Numbered from the stretch's first letter, positions 45,577-54,598 are shown. The stretch is DNA of 64,000 nucleotides from JAWWPY01 sp963822825 (GCA_963822825.1 CAWGIW010000004.1:124001-188000); one strand, 5' to 3'. Numbers and translations: made by a program. Notes: generated by a model from the letters alone, not told the origin.

Positions 45577-47244
45577 ATGCCAACAGGGGGGAACGCCGGG
45601 CAGCCAGAGGGGCCGGGCACCGCGAGTACCTGCGGCCCAGGGGTCACCGGCCGCCACGGCGGCCTGCGCGGTATCAGCCAGGGCGCGCTGCGCGGCACGA
45701 CCCCCGGCGCCGTCGCGCGCCGGCACTGGATGCTGGCGGTACTGCTGACAGCGGGCCTGGTCATGCGGATCCTGGCCCAGATCGCCTACCGCCCCGCCCT
45801 GCTCTACATCGACTCCATCAAGTACCTGTACGGCGCCTATGCGGGCAATGACCCGCCTGGCTACCTGCTCCTGCTCAAGCCGTTCCTGGCCGTCGGCAAC
45901 CTGGACCTGGTCGCGGCCGTGCAGCACCTGCTCGGCCTGGCCATGGCCGTGGCCCTGTACCTGCTCATGCGCCGCCGCGGCGTGCCCCGCTGGCTCGCCG
46001 CCCTGGCCACCGCACCCATCCTGCTCGACGGCTACCAGCTGCAGAACGAGCAGACCATCATGCCCGACACCCTGTTCGAAGCGCTGATCGTCGCCGGCCT
46101 GGTCCTCCTGCTGTGGCGGCCCAAACCGAAAACCTGGATGATCATCGGCGCCGGGCTCGCCCTCGGCGCCTCCGCCACCGTGGCCCAGATAGGCGAGATC
46201 CTCATCCTGCCCGCCCTCGTCTACCTGCTCGCCGCCATCCCCGGCGGGCGCGCCAAGCTCATCCAGAGCATCGCCCTGTGCGCCGCCTTCGCCCTGCCCA
46301 TCCTCGCCGTCAGCTTCCGCGACTACGTGACCATCCACCGCTTCTCGCTGGCGCCCTACGCGCAGAGCACGATCTACGGGAGAATGGCGGAGGCGGCCGA
46401 CTGCCAGACGCTCCGGATCCCCACCTACGAGCGGCCGCTGTGCCCGACCCGCCAGCAGCGGGCTCTCGGCCCTGACGGGCTAGATCATGCTTCTCGGTCG
46501 CCGATCAAGGCCTTCCGCACCCGGTCGGGGATGCCCGCGTACAAGGTTGCTTTGACCTTCAGCCACGCGGTCGCGATCCAGCAGCCACTCCGCGTCCTGA
46601 GCGCCATTTCCCGGGATGCCGTCAAGCTGTTCGCCATCGCACGGACCACCAGCCCGGGTGACACACCGATCAGCCGCTGGCAGTTCCAGGATCACTACCC
46701 GCAGTACCCTCCGTACGTCACCCTCACCGGCGGGCGGTTGCGGTTCGTCCAGACCACCCCGTCGGGCCGGCTGAAGATCCTCGGGCATGGCCGCCCCGTC
46801 AGCGGCGGGAATCCGGCGGTAACGAAGCCCGCCGCATCGTTCCTGCGCGCTTACCAGCTCAACGGGGGGTACACGCCCGGCCCACTGTTCCTGCTCGCCG
46901 CGGTGGCCGGACTGCTCGGCAGCCTGGGCGTCCTGCGCCGCCGCGCCTGCCCGGCGCGGCGCCGGACCGCCGCTGCGCGCGGGACCGTCACCGCCTGCCT
47001 GGTCACCTTCCTGGCCGCTCTTGGGATCCTGCTGGGCTCGGATGCGTTCGAGTTCAGCTGGCGCTACCAGCTCCCCGCATTGGTTACGCTGGTTCCGGCC
47101 GGCGCCCTTGGCATCACCGCCGTGCTTGGCTACCTGAACCCTCGCCCTGGGCAAACGGTGCCTGCCCAGGCATCGAGGACGGCAGCCGCGCTCGGTGACG
47201 AGCGTCCCGGCCTTCAGGCGAGGGACCGCGCTTCGGCCGGTTAA
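45577..47244 (+). CDS. GT-C-like integral membrane protein (putative glycosyltransferase), paralogue 1
   Basis: The 555-residue protein has an N-terminal polar region, about eight helices up to residue 250, a large extracytoplasmic region, and three more helices near the C-terminus. An acidic residue in the first external loop (LLYIDSIKYLYG) and the overall plan fit GT-C-fold (PMT/ArnT-like) glycosyltransferases that use polyprenyl-phosphate sugars, but no clear family signature is seen. Residues about 46-242 are almost identical at DNA level to the next gene, while the later part differs. The 13 bp between start and GGATGGGG include a plausible ribosome site. Confidence 0.7.
   Translation: MPTGGNAGQPEGPGTASTCGPGVTGRHGGLRGISQGALRGTTPGAVARRHWMLAVLLTAGLVMRILAQIAYRPALLYIDSIKYLYGAYAGNDPPGYLLLLKPFLAVGNLDLVAAVQHLLGLAMAVALYLLMRRRGVPRWLAALATAPILLDGYQLQNEQTIMPDTLFEALIVAGLVLLLWRPKPKTWMIIGAGLALGASATVAQIGEILILPALVYLLAAIPGGRAKLIQSIALCAAFALPILAVSFRDYVTIHRFSLAPYAQSTIYGRMAEAADCQTLRIPTYERPLCPTRQQRALGPDGLDHASRSPIKAFRTRSGMPAYKVALTFSHAVAIQQPLRVLSAISRDAVKLFAIARTTSPGDTPISRWQFQDHYPQYPPYVTLTGGRLRFVQTTPSGRLKILGHGRPVSGGNPAVTKPAASFLRAYQLNGGYTPGPLFLLAAVAGLLGSLGVLRRRACPARRRTAAARGTVTACLVTFLAALGILLGSDAFEFSWRYQLPALVTLVPAGALGITAVLGYLNPRPGQTVPAQASRTAAALGDERPGLQARDRASAG
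45712..46301 (+). repeat. Near-identical DNA blocks shared by the two GT-C-like genes
   Basis: Block A (45712-45832 versus 47460-47580, 121 bp) has one mismatch. Block B (45885-46301 versus 47630-48046, 417 bp) has two. The 52/49-bp segment between the blocks is clearly diverged. A third short match lies at about 46660-46715 versus 48405-48460. Sharp edges of identity suggest gene conversion. Confidence 0.92.
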
Positions 47245-47282
47245 GCTCCCCTGAGGGAGCCACCCGATAACCGCCCGCCAGG

Positions 47283-49088
47283 ATGACGCTCATGCGACTT
47301 CGCCCGATAGCTGACGGCCAGCCGGCCGGGCATGCTGCCGCCCCGGCGGGCCCCCCAGCGCCGCAGCGGACGGGCCCGCCGACGACTGACCCACAGCGGA
47401 CCAGCCTGGACCGGACGGCCCCGCGGAAGGCCGACCGGCGCGGGATGAGCCCGGGCGCGGTCGCGCGCCGGCACTGGATGCTAGCGGTACTGCTGACAGC
47501 GGGCCTGGTCATGCGGATCCTGGCCCAGATCGCCTACCGCCCCGCCCTGCTCTACATCGACTCCATCAAGTACCTGTACGTAGCGAACGGGAACGATCCG
47601 GTCGGCTACCGGGTCTTGCTCACACCCCTCCTGGCCGTCGGCAACCTGGACCTGGTCGCGGCCGTGCAGCACCTGCTCGGCCTGGCCATGGCCGTGGCCC
47701 TGTACCTGCTCATGCGCCGCCGCGGCGTGCCCCGCTGGCTCGCCGCCCTGGCCACCGCACCCATCCTGCTCGACGGCTACCAGCTGCAGAACGAGCAGAC
47801 CATCATGCCCGACACCCTGTTCGAAGCACTGATCGTCGCCGGCCTGGTCCTCCTGCTGTGGCGGCCCAAACCGAAAACCTGGATGATCATCGGCGCCGGG
47901 CTCGCCCTCGGCGCCTCCGCCACCGTGGCCCAGATAGGCGAGATCCTCATCCTGCCCGCCCTCATCTACCTGCTCGCCGCCATCCCCGGCGGGCGCGCCA
48001 AGCTCATCCAGAGCATCGCCCTGTGCGCCGCCTTCGCCCTGCCCATTGCCTTCTACTGCTCGGTATCACTCGTGCAAAACGGGCACTTCAGGCTGGCCTC
48101 TACCGGAACCAACGATCTCTACGGGCGGCTCGTGCTCGCGACCAACTGCAAGGCACTCAGCCTCCCCGCATACGAGCGGGCCCTGTGCCCGACCCACCAG
48201 CAGGCGCTCGCGCTGGGCATCGACGCCTTGGAACACGACCGCACGTCACCGCTGCGGCTCTACGTGGCGCCCGCCGGTATGGCCGGCTCGAGCGTCGTCT
48301 CCAACTTCGACCGCCGGCTGGAGATGCAGGACCCGGTCGGTATCGGGCTGGCGATCGGCAAGGACGCCGCGAAGCTGTTCGCCGGGCGGCGGGTGCAGGA
48401 CGCAGGGGACACGCCGATCAGCCGCTGGCAGTTCCAGGATCACTACCCGCAGTACCCTCCCTACATCTCCATCAAGAACGGCCAGCTCCAGATGGCCCAG
48501 CAGCCCACCGGAGTGGTACAGCTCCTGGGCCGCGGCCAGCCTTTCGGCGGCGGTAACCCGCTGGTGGTCAAGCCGCTCGCCAGCTTCCTGCGCGCCTACC
48601 AGCTGGACGGCGGCTACACGCCCGGGCCGCTCCTGCTGCTCGCCACCGTGGCCGGGCTGCTCGGCAGCCTCGCTGTCGTGCGCCGTCGCGCCACCGCCGC
48701 GCAGCGCGCGACGGCCACCGCCTGCCTGCTGGTCTTCGCGGCCGGAGCGGCGGTGCTGCTCGGCTCCGACGTGTTCCAGTTCTCGTGGCGCTACCAGCTC
48801 CCCGCGCTGATCACCCTGCCCCCCGCCGGAGCCCTGGGCCTCACCGTCATCGGCGGCTATCTCGCCTCCCGGCACCGGCGGCCAGCGCGCCCTCACCCGC
48901 CGCGCCGGTCACCCTCGGCCGGGGAAGCCGGAGAGGGTCCCACCGGCGGCAGGCCAGCCAGCGGGGACGCCGATGGCCAGAACGAACCGCTCGGCGTGTT
49001 AAGGACCGTCGGTGGGCACGCTGTGATCAGCGGACGCGGCGCCGTCCGGACAAAGCGACGGACCGGGAACCGCCGGCGGACATCATGA
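47283..49088 (+). CDS. GT-C-like integral membrane protein (putative glycosyltransferase), paralogue 2
   Basis: This is the tandem copy of the previous gene (601 residues; starts at ATG 47283 or 47292). It shares the N-terminal helices and LYIDSIKYLY loop, but its external domain (residues about 255-420) differs, except for a conserved SRWQFQDHYPQYPPY motif in both. The C-terminus carries a longer Arg/Gly-rich cytosolic tail that overlaps the convergent DUF1275 gene by 62 bp. The pair may act on different acceptors with a common lipid-donor domain (inference). Confidence 0.7.
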   Translation: MTLMRLRPIADGQPAGHAAAPAGPPAPQRTGPPTTDPQRTSLDRTAPRKADRRGMSPGAVARRHWMLAVLLTAGLVMRILAQIAYRPALLYIDSIKYLYVANGNDPVGYRVLLTPLLAVGNLDLVAAVQHLLGLAMAVALYLLMRRRGVPRWLAALATAPILLDGYQLQNEQTIMPDTLFEALIVAGLVLLLWRPKPKTWMIIGAGLALGASATVAQIGEILILPALIYLLAAIPGGRAKLIQSIALCAAFALPIAFYCSVSLVQNGHFRLASTGTNDLYGRLVLATNCKALSLPAYERALCPTHQQALALGIDALEHDRTSPLRLYVAPAGMAGSSVVSNFDRRLEMQDPVGIGLAIGKDAAKLFAGRRVQDAGDTPISRWQFQDHYPQYPPYISIKNGQLQMAQQPTGVVQLLGRGQPFGGGNPLVVKPLASFLRAYQLDGGYTPGPLLLLATVAGLLGSLAVVRRRATAAQRATATACLLVFAAGAAVLLGSDVFQFSWRYQLPALITLPPAGALGLTVIGGYLASRHRRPARPHPPRRSPSAGEAGEGPTGGRPASGDADGQNEPLGVLRTVGGHAVISGRGAVRTKRRTGNRRRTS

Positions 49089-49758
49089 GCACAACGGCGA
49101 GGGGTAGCAGCACCACGAGGGGAAGCCAGCCCGGGGCGTACGCGGTGACGGTGGCCGAGACAAGTGCGCCGACGATCAGGGCCGCGAAGATACCCAGGCT
49201 GCGGGCCAGCCCCTCCGGCTTCTGCCGGGTGGCGAGCACCGCCACGATCCCGGTGAGCGTTCCCGTCAGGTAGGTCGTCGACATCTGGCCGAGCTGCCGG
49301 ACGGCGGCCGCCTGAATTCCCATCGAGACGGACACGATCGCGAGCAGCATCAGCTGGCCGGTTCCGTGCGGGCGGCCGCCTTGCAGTTCCCAGCCGACAC
49401 AGAACGCGGCCAGGACGCAGAACTCGGCGGTGAGAGCGACCGTGACGCCCGGGGGCCAGGTTGGCCGCGGCCCGGCGGCCCCGGCCGGCCGCTGGCCGGG
49501 CTTGACCGCGAGCGGCGCCCCGATGAGCACCCCGCAGGTGTAACTGGCCAGGGCCACCCCGCAGTGGATCGCCAGGCTCGTGTCGTGCGACCCGGCGGCG
49601 ATGCCCAGCAGCACCATGGTTCCGGTGACCACGCTGCTGAAGACGTGGCCCAGGTGCAGGAAGCAGGCGGCGTCCACCGCGCCGGTGGGCAGCGTGAGCA
49701 GCACCACCAGCAGGTCCCGGGACCGCCGGGAAAGATCACGGTTCACGGTTGGCCCCAC
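49027..49758 (-). CDS. DUF1275 (YoaK-like) membrane protein
   Basis: The 243-residue protein has about six helices and the family motifs LLVVLLTLPTGAVDAACFLH, GHVFSSVVTGTMVLLG, and the second half MGIQAAAVRQLGQMSTTYLTG. Members are possible transporters with no proven substrate. It converges with the GT-C-like gene and is followed upstream by the FUSC remnant on the same strand. Confidence 0.9.
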   Translation of the reverse strand: MGPTVNRDLSRRSRDLLVVLLTLPTGAVDAACFLHLGHVFSSVVTGTMVLLGIAAGSHDTSLAIHCGVALASYTCGVLIGAPLAVKPGQRPAGAAGPRPTWPPGVTVALTAEFCVLAAFCVGWELQGGRPHGTGQLMLLAIVSVSMGIQAAAVRQLGQMSTTYLTGTLTGIVAVLATRQKPEGLARSLGIFAALIVGALVSATVTAYAPGWLPLVVLLPLAVVLMMSAGGSRSVALSGRRRVR

Positions 49759-50160
49759 TGGCCGCCGGGCTCGCTACACCGCGCCGCACCTCGCGGACCG
49801 CGTCGGCGATCGGCCGGAGGATTTCCTCGTCCGGCAGCGGCAGAAGCGCCTGGCCACCAGACGACGGCCCGCCTGCCGACCGGGGGCGGCTCCGCCATGG
49901 TGCGCTGGAATTCGGTCCGCAGATCCGACAGAGCCCGGTGGGTCCGCCGCCGCCGCCGCGACCGCCCAGGTGAGCCGCTGAGCAGCGCTCGCTGTGCATA
50001 GAGGCCGACACTATCCACCGCCGCCGCGAACTGCTCCCGCAGGTGTACATGCCAGCTCATCGGCCATGACGCGTAGCCGACCAGGAGCGCGACGCCGCAG
50101 CCCAGCAGGGTGTCGATGAGCCTGTCGGTGGCGAGCGGCCAGGCGCGTGCATCCCGGCGC
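49736..50160 (-). pseudogene. C-terminal remnant of a FUSC-family (aromatic acid exporter-like) protein
   Basis: On the minus strand RLIDTLLGCGVALLVGYASWP is the typical C-terminal half helix of FUSC proteins, followed by a cytosolic helical stretch (SWHVHLREQFAAAVDSVGLY) and, after a shift at about 49850, LLPLPDEEILRPIADAVREV to the stop. The N-terminal membrane domain is missing: homology stops at about 50160, next to a 14-bp hairpin, with no start codon. The shift again has CCAGGCG for CCAGCG. Truncation plus frameshift indicates a remnant. Confidence 0.7.
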
Positions 50161-50176
50161 GGGCCCGACGACGGGG

Positions 50177-50213
50177 GTCCTGACGCCGCAGGCGCTGGTT
50201 GCGGCGTCAGGAC
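50177..50213. terminator. Perfect 14-bp stem hairpin at the edge of the hydrogenase island
   Basis: GTCCTGACGCCGCA (50177-50190) and TGCGGCGTCAGGAC (50200-50213) pair perfectly around a 9-nt loop. It lies 168 bp downstream of the last gene of the minus-strand hydrogenase operon and directly before the FUSC remnant, so it could terminate that operon. Confidence 0.65.
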
Positions 50214-50380
50214 GGTTATGAGAGGGGACCGGTAACCAACGATGCTGGTCTTACCCCACCATTCAGCGCCTGAACTGCAGCGATGAGAGTCATCCGACGC
50301 CTTTAGGCAAGCTTTACCGGGACCAATCCGTCATTCCGGATCGGACCGGCGGCGCCGGGCCGCGGCCGGGGGCGCGGTGC

Positions 50381-50638
50381 TCAGGCCGCGCGCCGGTCGC
50401 GTGAGCCAGTCGCCCGGGCGGCGATCAGGTCGGTCGCACCGCCGATGGCCTCGCCCAGGCCACCGCGGTACGCCCGGCCGACGGCCACCTGGGCCATCGC
50501 CGCCCCTTCCGACACCAGGCGGCGCACTTCCGGTGACGTCCTGATGGCCTGCCACGACGAGCGCACGCGCGTCAGGCCGCCCTGGCCGCCATTGACACCG
50601 ACCAGGTAGCCGACCAGGAACCCGATGATCGTTTCCAT
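50381..50638 (-). CDS. Small conserved protein with one N-terminal membrane helix, last gene of the hydrogenase operon
   Basis: The 85-residue product begins METIIGFLVGYLVGVNGGQG, a short membrane helix, followed by a basic and helical soluble part (RVRSSWQAIRTSPEVRRLVS) and an Ala-rich end. ATG 50638 is chosen over a start ten residues earlier. It lies 68 bp downstream of the DUF6893 gene in the same direction. No function is known; its position suggests a role with the membrane-associated hydrogenase or its electron acceptor. Confidence 0.7.
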   Translation of the reverse strand: METIIGFLVGYLVGVNGGQGGLTRVRSSWQAIRTSPEVRRLVSEGAAMAQVAVGRAYRGGLGEAIGGATDLIAARATGSRDRRAA

Positions 50639-50706
50639 TGTTGTGCCTGCCTTGTCAGGGTCGGCCATTGTCAGGGTTACAGCGCGAGCTAGCTGCCCGC
50701 GCGGTG

Positions 50707-50811
50707 CTACATCTCGCGCAGTTCGAGGTAGCGCTTGATGTCGGGCAGCGACTGGATGACCGCGGCCAGCACGACCGCGAGCAAGCCCGCCTTGATCAGT
50801 TTCGTAATCAT
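50707..50811 (-). CDS. 34-residue DUF6893-like small membrane protein
   Basis: The product starts MITKLIKAGLLAVVLAAVIQ and ends SLPDIKRYLELREM. It is one hydrophobic helix plus a short charged helix, as in the DUF6893 small proteins found with actinobacterial group 1h hydrogenases. AGGAGG stands 6 nt upstream of the ATG, which overlaps the preceding gene's TGA (ATGA). It is too short for normal gene callers but clearly translated-looking. Confidence 0.82.
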   Translation of the reverse strand: MITKLIKAGLLAVVLAAVIQSLPDIKRYLELREM

Positions 50812-52291
50812 GGGTTGCCTCCTAGTGGCTCGACCTCGTCTGGTGCGAAGTACAGGAACCTGCCGTGGTTGCGCTGCATCTCGGCGGCCGGGTCGTCCTC
50901 CGGTACCAGCGCCAGGTGAACATGGCCATCGACGTCGAACAGGACGGCCTCAACGAGCGCCGTCCGGCCGACGAGGAAGAGATCCTGGGCATCGGCGCGC
51001 CGGGCACCAGGGCGCATCCGGACCCGGCTGCCCCGCGCGACCCGGACTCCGCCGATCAGGACGTGATCGGTCTCCGGGGAGACCGAACTATCCGCGCCCG
51101 GATCCCACCAGGGAGCCTGGCCGGCCGTGACGGCGTCCCCGCCCTGAGGGAACCCGCCGATCTGCGGGAACCCGCGGCCTGCGGCAGCCCGCCGATCTGC
51201 GGGAACCCGCTGGCCTGCGGCAACCCGCTGGCCTGCCGTGGCGGGGCGGCCTTCAGGTACCGGATGGCGCCGTGCATGCGCTCCAGCATCTCGGGCGGCA
51301 GGTCGTCGAGCCGGTCCAGCAGCGCGGCCGCCTTGGGGTCCGTACTGCGGGCCTCGCGCTTCTCCGCATCGGTCAGGGTCATCGTACGCAGGGTGAGAAT
51401 CTCATCGATCTCGGTCGAGTCGAAAAGCTCACCCGCGCTCTCGGCGGCGATCTCCGGGTGGTCATAGAGGATCACCGGGGACGAGAGCATCAGCTCACGG
51501 CAGTCTTCCGGGCCGGCGAGCACGGGCCAGGTGGCGATGTTGACGCATTCTCCGACCATGCCAGCGGCCCACTCGGGTGGTGCGGTCATGGACAGGAACC
51601 GGCCGCCTGGAACGCCGATCAGGGAGTGCGTGGCGACCAGGGCGAACCGGAGGCCATCCGCGCGCCGCCGCAGCGGCTCGTCTGGTTCCGTGTGGTTTTC
51701 CACCCGCACCCGCAGCCTCAGCGCGCGGTAGGGGCCAGGGAGCCGGTCCGCGCCGAGCCGGATGACCCCGCTGAGGGCGGCCTGCCGCCGGACCAGCCGG
51801 CCCACGACATGGCCGCCAGCGTTCGTGACGTCCTCGGTCGTCTCGTCGGCCGCGACCTGGAACGGGACCTCGATCTCGGCCCGCAGCAACGCGCTGAGCG
51901 GGGCAGCCGCCCGCTGCTCCCGTTCGGCTGCCTCGTCCCAGGGAATGACCTCGGACCCGTCCACCTCCAGCGAATCCACGTTTATGAACCCACCCGGATC
52001 CGATGGAGCCTGCACGGCCCGCCGCTGCAACTGCAGGAAACGGACCGTCACCTCGATCTCGGCATCGTCAGCGCATTCGAGCACGCACTCGGTCTGGGTG
52101 GCGGATGGCTCGTGCTCGTCGAGGCCCCGGTACGCCGGGGGCATCAGCACGCCGAACTGGAAACGCTCCTGGTTCTTCTGCGCGGAGGCACGGTAAGGGT
52201 AGAGAAGGTATCCCTCGTAGAGGATCGCATCGGCCACCCGCCGCGCCTGCTCCAGGAACACGGGGCCGCGCCCCGCCTGGCCGCTGGTCAT
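50808..52291 (-). CDS. Conserved hypothetical protein of the group 1h hydrogenase cluster; one frameshift
   Basis: The N-terminal 340 residues (VADAILYEGYLLYPYRASAQ, RFQFGVLMPPAYRGLDEHEP) are typical of a protein always found in such clusters but not functionally known. The middle holds PQ-rich repeats (GLPQASGFPQIGG) coded by imperfect DNA repeats at about 51150-51240. At about 51170 the frame breaks; in the other frame it continues AVTAGQAPWWDPGADSSVSP, then HVLIGGVRVARGSRVRMRPG to a stop overlapping the DUF6893 start. The C-terminal part (LVEAVLFDVDGHVHLALVPE) looks like a small separate domain. ATG 52291 overlaps the DUF6084 stop. Confidence 0.75.
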
Positions 52292-52932
52292 GGCGGCTGC
52301 TCCTGCGACGCCTCGGCCAGCAGGGCCGCCACCGTGGCGTCCCACGTCGGGAGGGCCTTACGGTTCTTGAAGCGGATCAGCTCATCCAGCGTCTGGCGGC
52401 TCATCCTGATCCACGCGCTGTTGGGGAAGTGCGCGTCGACGGAGTCCCGCCAGACACTCACCGGAAGCCGGAAGGTGGCCTCCTTGCTCCAAGGCACCTG
52501 CTGGACCTGGAGGCGGCCGTCGGCCGTGCCGAAGATGGTCCCGCTGAACAGCATCAGCAGCGGGATCTCACCGGCGTCCAGTGCGCTGAAGTAGCGGGTG
52601 GAAGCGATCTCGAGGTCGTAGCTGAACGGCACGGGCAGGTCAAGCTGGGTGCTGCCGGTGAAGGAGGGCACCATCACGGACAGCATGGTGAATTGCAGCG
52701 GCTTGAGGGTGTCCGACCACCGCTGCTTCTCGCCGAACAGGTCATTGAGCCGCTCCGCTTCGGCGTCGGTGTATTGGCGGCGCATCGGCTCGATCCTGAT
52801 CTGGCAGCGCAGCGCGATCGCATCCACCCGCTGGCCCGTCGTCTCGCTGATCCGGAGCTTCAGCGTGAAAGACGGCACCACGGCATAACGCTCCGCCTGC
52901 GCGCCGATGACGTCGAACGACAGCTCGGCCAT
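52288..52932 (-). CDS. DUF6084 family protein (hydrogenase cluster)
   Basis: The 214-residue protein has alternating beta-strand patterns (AVVPSFTLKLRISETTGQRV; ALRCQIRIEPMRRQYTDAEA) and FPNSAWIRMSRQTLDELIRF near the end. No cofactor motifs or membrane helices are seen. It is confined, as far as I know, to actinobacterial-type group 1h hydrogenase clusters; its role is unknown. It overlaps the next gene by 4 bp and follows DUF5947 by 2 bp. Confidence 0.85.
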   Translation of the reverse strand: MAELSFDVIGAQAERYAVVPSFTLKLRISETTGQRVDAIALRCQIRIEPMRRQYTDAEAERLNDLFGEKQRWSDTLKPLQFTMLSVMVPSFTGSTQLDLPVPFSYDLEIASTRYFSALDAGEIPLLMLFSGTIFGTADGRLQVQQVPWSKEATFRLPVSVWRDSVDAHFPNSAWIRMSRQTLDELIRFKNRKALPTWDATVAALLAEASQEQPP

Positions 52933-52934
52933 GT

Positions 52935-53672
52935 TCAGGACTCTGCGCTGTCTGCTGCGACCACGGGGCTATCTGTGACCACGGGAACGAAGTCTTTGGC
53001 CCGGGCCCGCACATCCGCCAGGAAGGCCTCGATGCTGTCCCGGGCCTCGGTGCCGCCGTCGAAGCCCTTCCAGAGCATCCGCATCCGCCCGGCCAGCTCG
53101 TAGCAGGCATCAATAGGCACGATGAAGTACTCCACGCCAGAGCGGCCGCGGCAGATCAGAACGGCCTCGACGTCATGCTCCGCCGCGCGCAGCAGCGGAT
53201 GCGCCTCCGCCAGCCGGGCCCATGCCTGCAGGTCAAGGAGGCACTCGGTGGCACCGGCCGGGCTCGGGTAGAAGCCGCTCACCTCGCCGCGCTGCGAGCT
53301 GAACAGGAAGAAGGCCAGCCCGACCGGGATCTGCAGGTCGTCCCACTCCATCACGGACAGGGTTCGCGACGGGTCGCGGACATAGCGGTCAGGGACGCCG
53401 CGGTACCGCCCGCCGCCGGCACTGCCGTGGGTGAACAGGAGGTAGCACCCCCGGCACACGCACATCAGGCTGGACTGCTCCAGATCCGCCACGTGGCTGT
53501 GCGCCGGACCGACCTCCGTGGCACACATTTCGCAGCGTTCCTGCGCCGAGCCCGCCTCCGGCTCCCCTGCCCCTCGCGACCCAGCTTCCTGTGGCGCGCC
53601 TCGAGGCGGCACCCCCGCCGGGGCAGCCGGCGGGGGGGCCAGGAACCGGCGCAGTCCGGTCTGGCCGGTCAC
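52935..53672 (-). CDS. DUF5947 family protein with a zinc- or iron-binding Cys site (hydrogenase cluster)
   Basis: GTG 53672 (MTGQTGLRRFL) overlaps the stop of the NifU/Rieske-like gene (GTGA). After a Pro-rich N-terminus the protein has CEMCATEVGPAHSHVADLEQ and then CVCRGCYLLF: two Cys pairs and two His that can hold a metal, like a zinc ribbon or rubredoxin-type site. The rest (VGLAFFLFSSQRGEVSGFYP, YFIVPIDACYELAGRMRMLW) is characteristic of DUF5947. It occurs with DUF6084 in these clusters; electron transfer or assembly roles are possible. Confidence 0.85.
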   Translation of the reverse strand: MTGQTGLRRFLAPPPAAPAGVPPRGAPQEAGSRGAGEPEAGSAQERCEMCATEVGPAHSHVADLEQSSLMCVCRGCYLLFTHGSAGGGRYRGVPDRYVRDPSRTLSVMEWDDLQIPVGLAFFLFSSQRGEVSGFYPSPAGATECLLDLQAWARLAEAHPLLRAAEHDVEAVLICRGRSGVEYFIVPIDACYELAGRMRMLWKGFDGGTEARDSIEAFLADVRARAKDFVPVVTDSPVVAADSAES

Positions 53673-54598
53673 GATCGCATCGCCTCCTGGGGCGCCGGAA
53701 TCGCCACCCGGACACCCTGGCTGTCGGCGAGCAACGGAAGCGGGTCGAGATGGGCAGTCGGATCGCCCAGGCCCTTCCCGGCCGCCCGCACGTCGTACGC
53801 GGCGCCGCACCTGGCGCAGTCCAGCCGCTCACCGGTCAGCGTGGCCTGCGCCAGCGAGGATCCGCAGGCGGGACAGGCGTCCCGGTAGGCGTACAGGGTC
53901 CCGCGGACAGAACACACGAGCACCGGCAGGCCACCGGCCACCGTCGCGAGCGGCCGTCCGTTGGGCGGCCCGATGTCCGGCAGGGTGACCCAGGCGGGAT
54001 CGCCCGCGGTACCCGCCGTGGCCGGCCCGGCGCCGGCCACGGCGGGTGGCACCTCCCCGGGCCCGCCGGGCGGCCCGATGCCGATCTGGAGCAACGTCTC
54101 CCGGCCAGCCGGCTCGCTCACGCCCTCCACGACGACATCGGTGACCTCCGGCGCGGCCTCCTCGATAGCGCCCTGGATGGCCAGCCGCACCGTCACGGTG
54201 GACGATGGGCAGCCGTGGCAGCTGCCCTCAAGCCGCAGGTGCGCGACGCCATCGTCGGTCACGCCCAGGTATTCCACCCCGCCCGCATGTGAGCCGAGGT
54301 AGGGCCGGACCCCGTCCAGAGCGCGCTGGATCCGCGTGTCGAGATCCAGCGGATGCAGGTCGTGCAGCACCAGCAGGCTTTCCACCAGCGGGTCCGCCAG
54401 CAGCCGGTCGAGTACCGCCGCCCCTGCGTCGCCCGATTCGTGCAGCGCCGCCATGATGTGGCCGAGCCCGTCGCCATACAGGCCGAGCAGGACGCGGACC
54501 AGTTCCTCCGCAGCCGGGGCCGCGGCCGTGTTGCCGCTCGATCGCAAGGTACCGAGCAGTTCCTCGACCCGCGCCCCGACCTGCCGAACCTCGGGCAT
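53669..54598 (-). CDS. NifU-domain / Rieske-like fusion protein (hydrogenase cluster)
   Basis: Residues about 90-170 form a NifU C-terminal-type domain with the cluster motif LEGSCHGCPSSTVTV. A Pro/Gly linker leads to a Rieske-like domain (LVCSVRGTLYAYRDACPACG, later LDCARCGAAYDVR). In true Rieske proteins the ligands are C-x-H...C-x2-H; here all four are Cys (CPAC, CARC), so it should bind a rubredoxin-type iron or zinc instead. The 309-residue protein may carry electrons from the hydrogenase or deliver Fe-S clusters. It lies 48 bp after hhyL. Confidence 0.88.
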   Translation of the reverse strand: MPEVRQVGARVEELLGTLRSSGNTAAAPAAEELVRVLLGLYGDGLGHIMAALHESGDAGAAVLDRLLADPLVESLLVLHDLHPLDLDTRIQRALDGVRPYLGSHAGGVEYLGVTDDGVAHLRLEGSCHGCPSSTVTVRLAIQGAIEEAAPEVTDVVVEGVSEPAGRETLLQIGIGPPGGPGEVPPAVAGAGPATAGTAGDPAWVTLPDIGPPNGRPLATVAGGLPVLVCSVRGTLYAYRDACPACGSSLAQATLTGERLDCARCGAAYDVRAAGKGLGDPTAHLDPLPLLADSQGVRVAIPAPQEAMRS

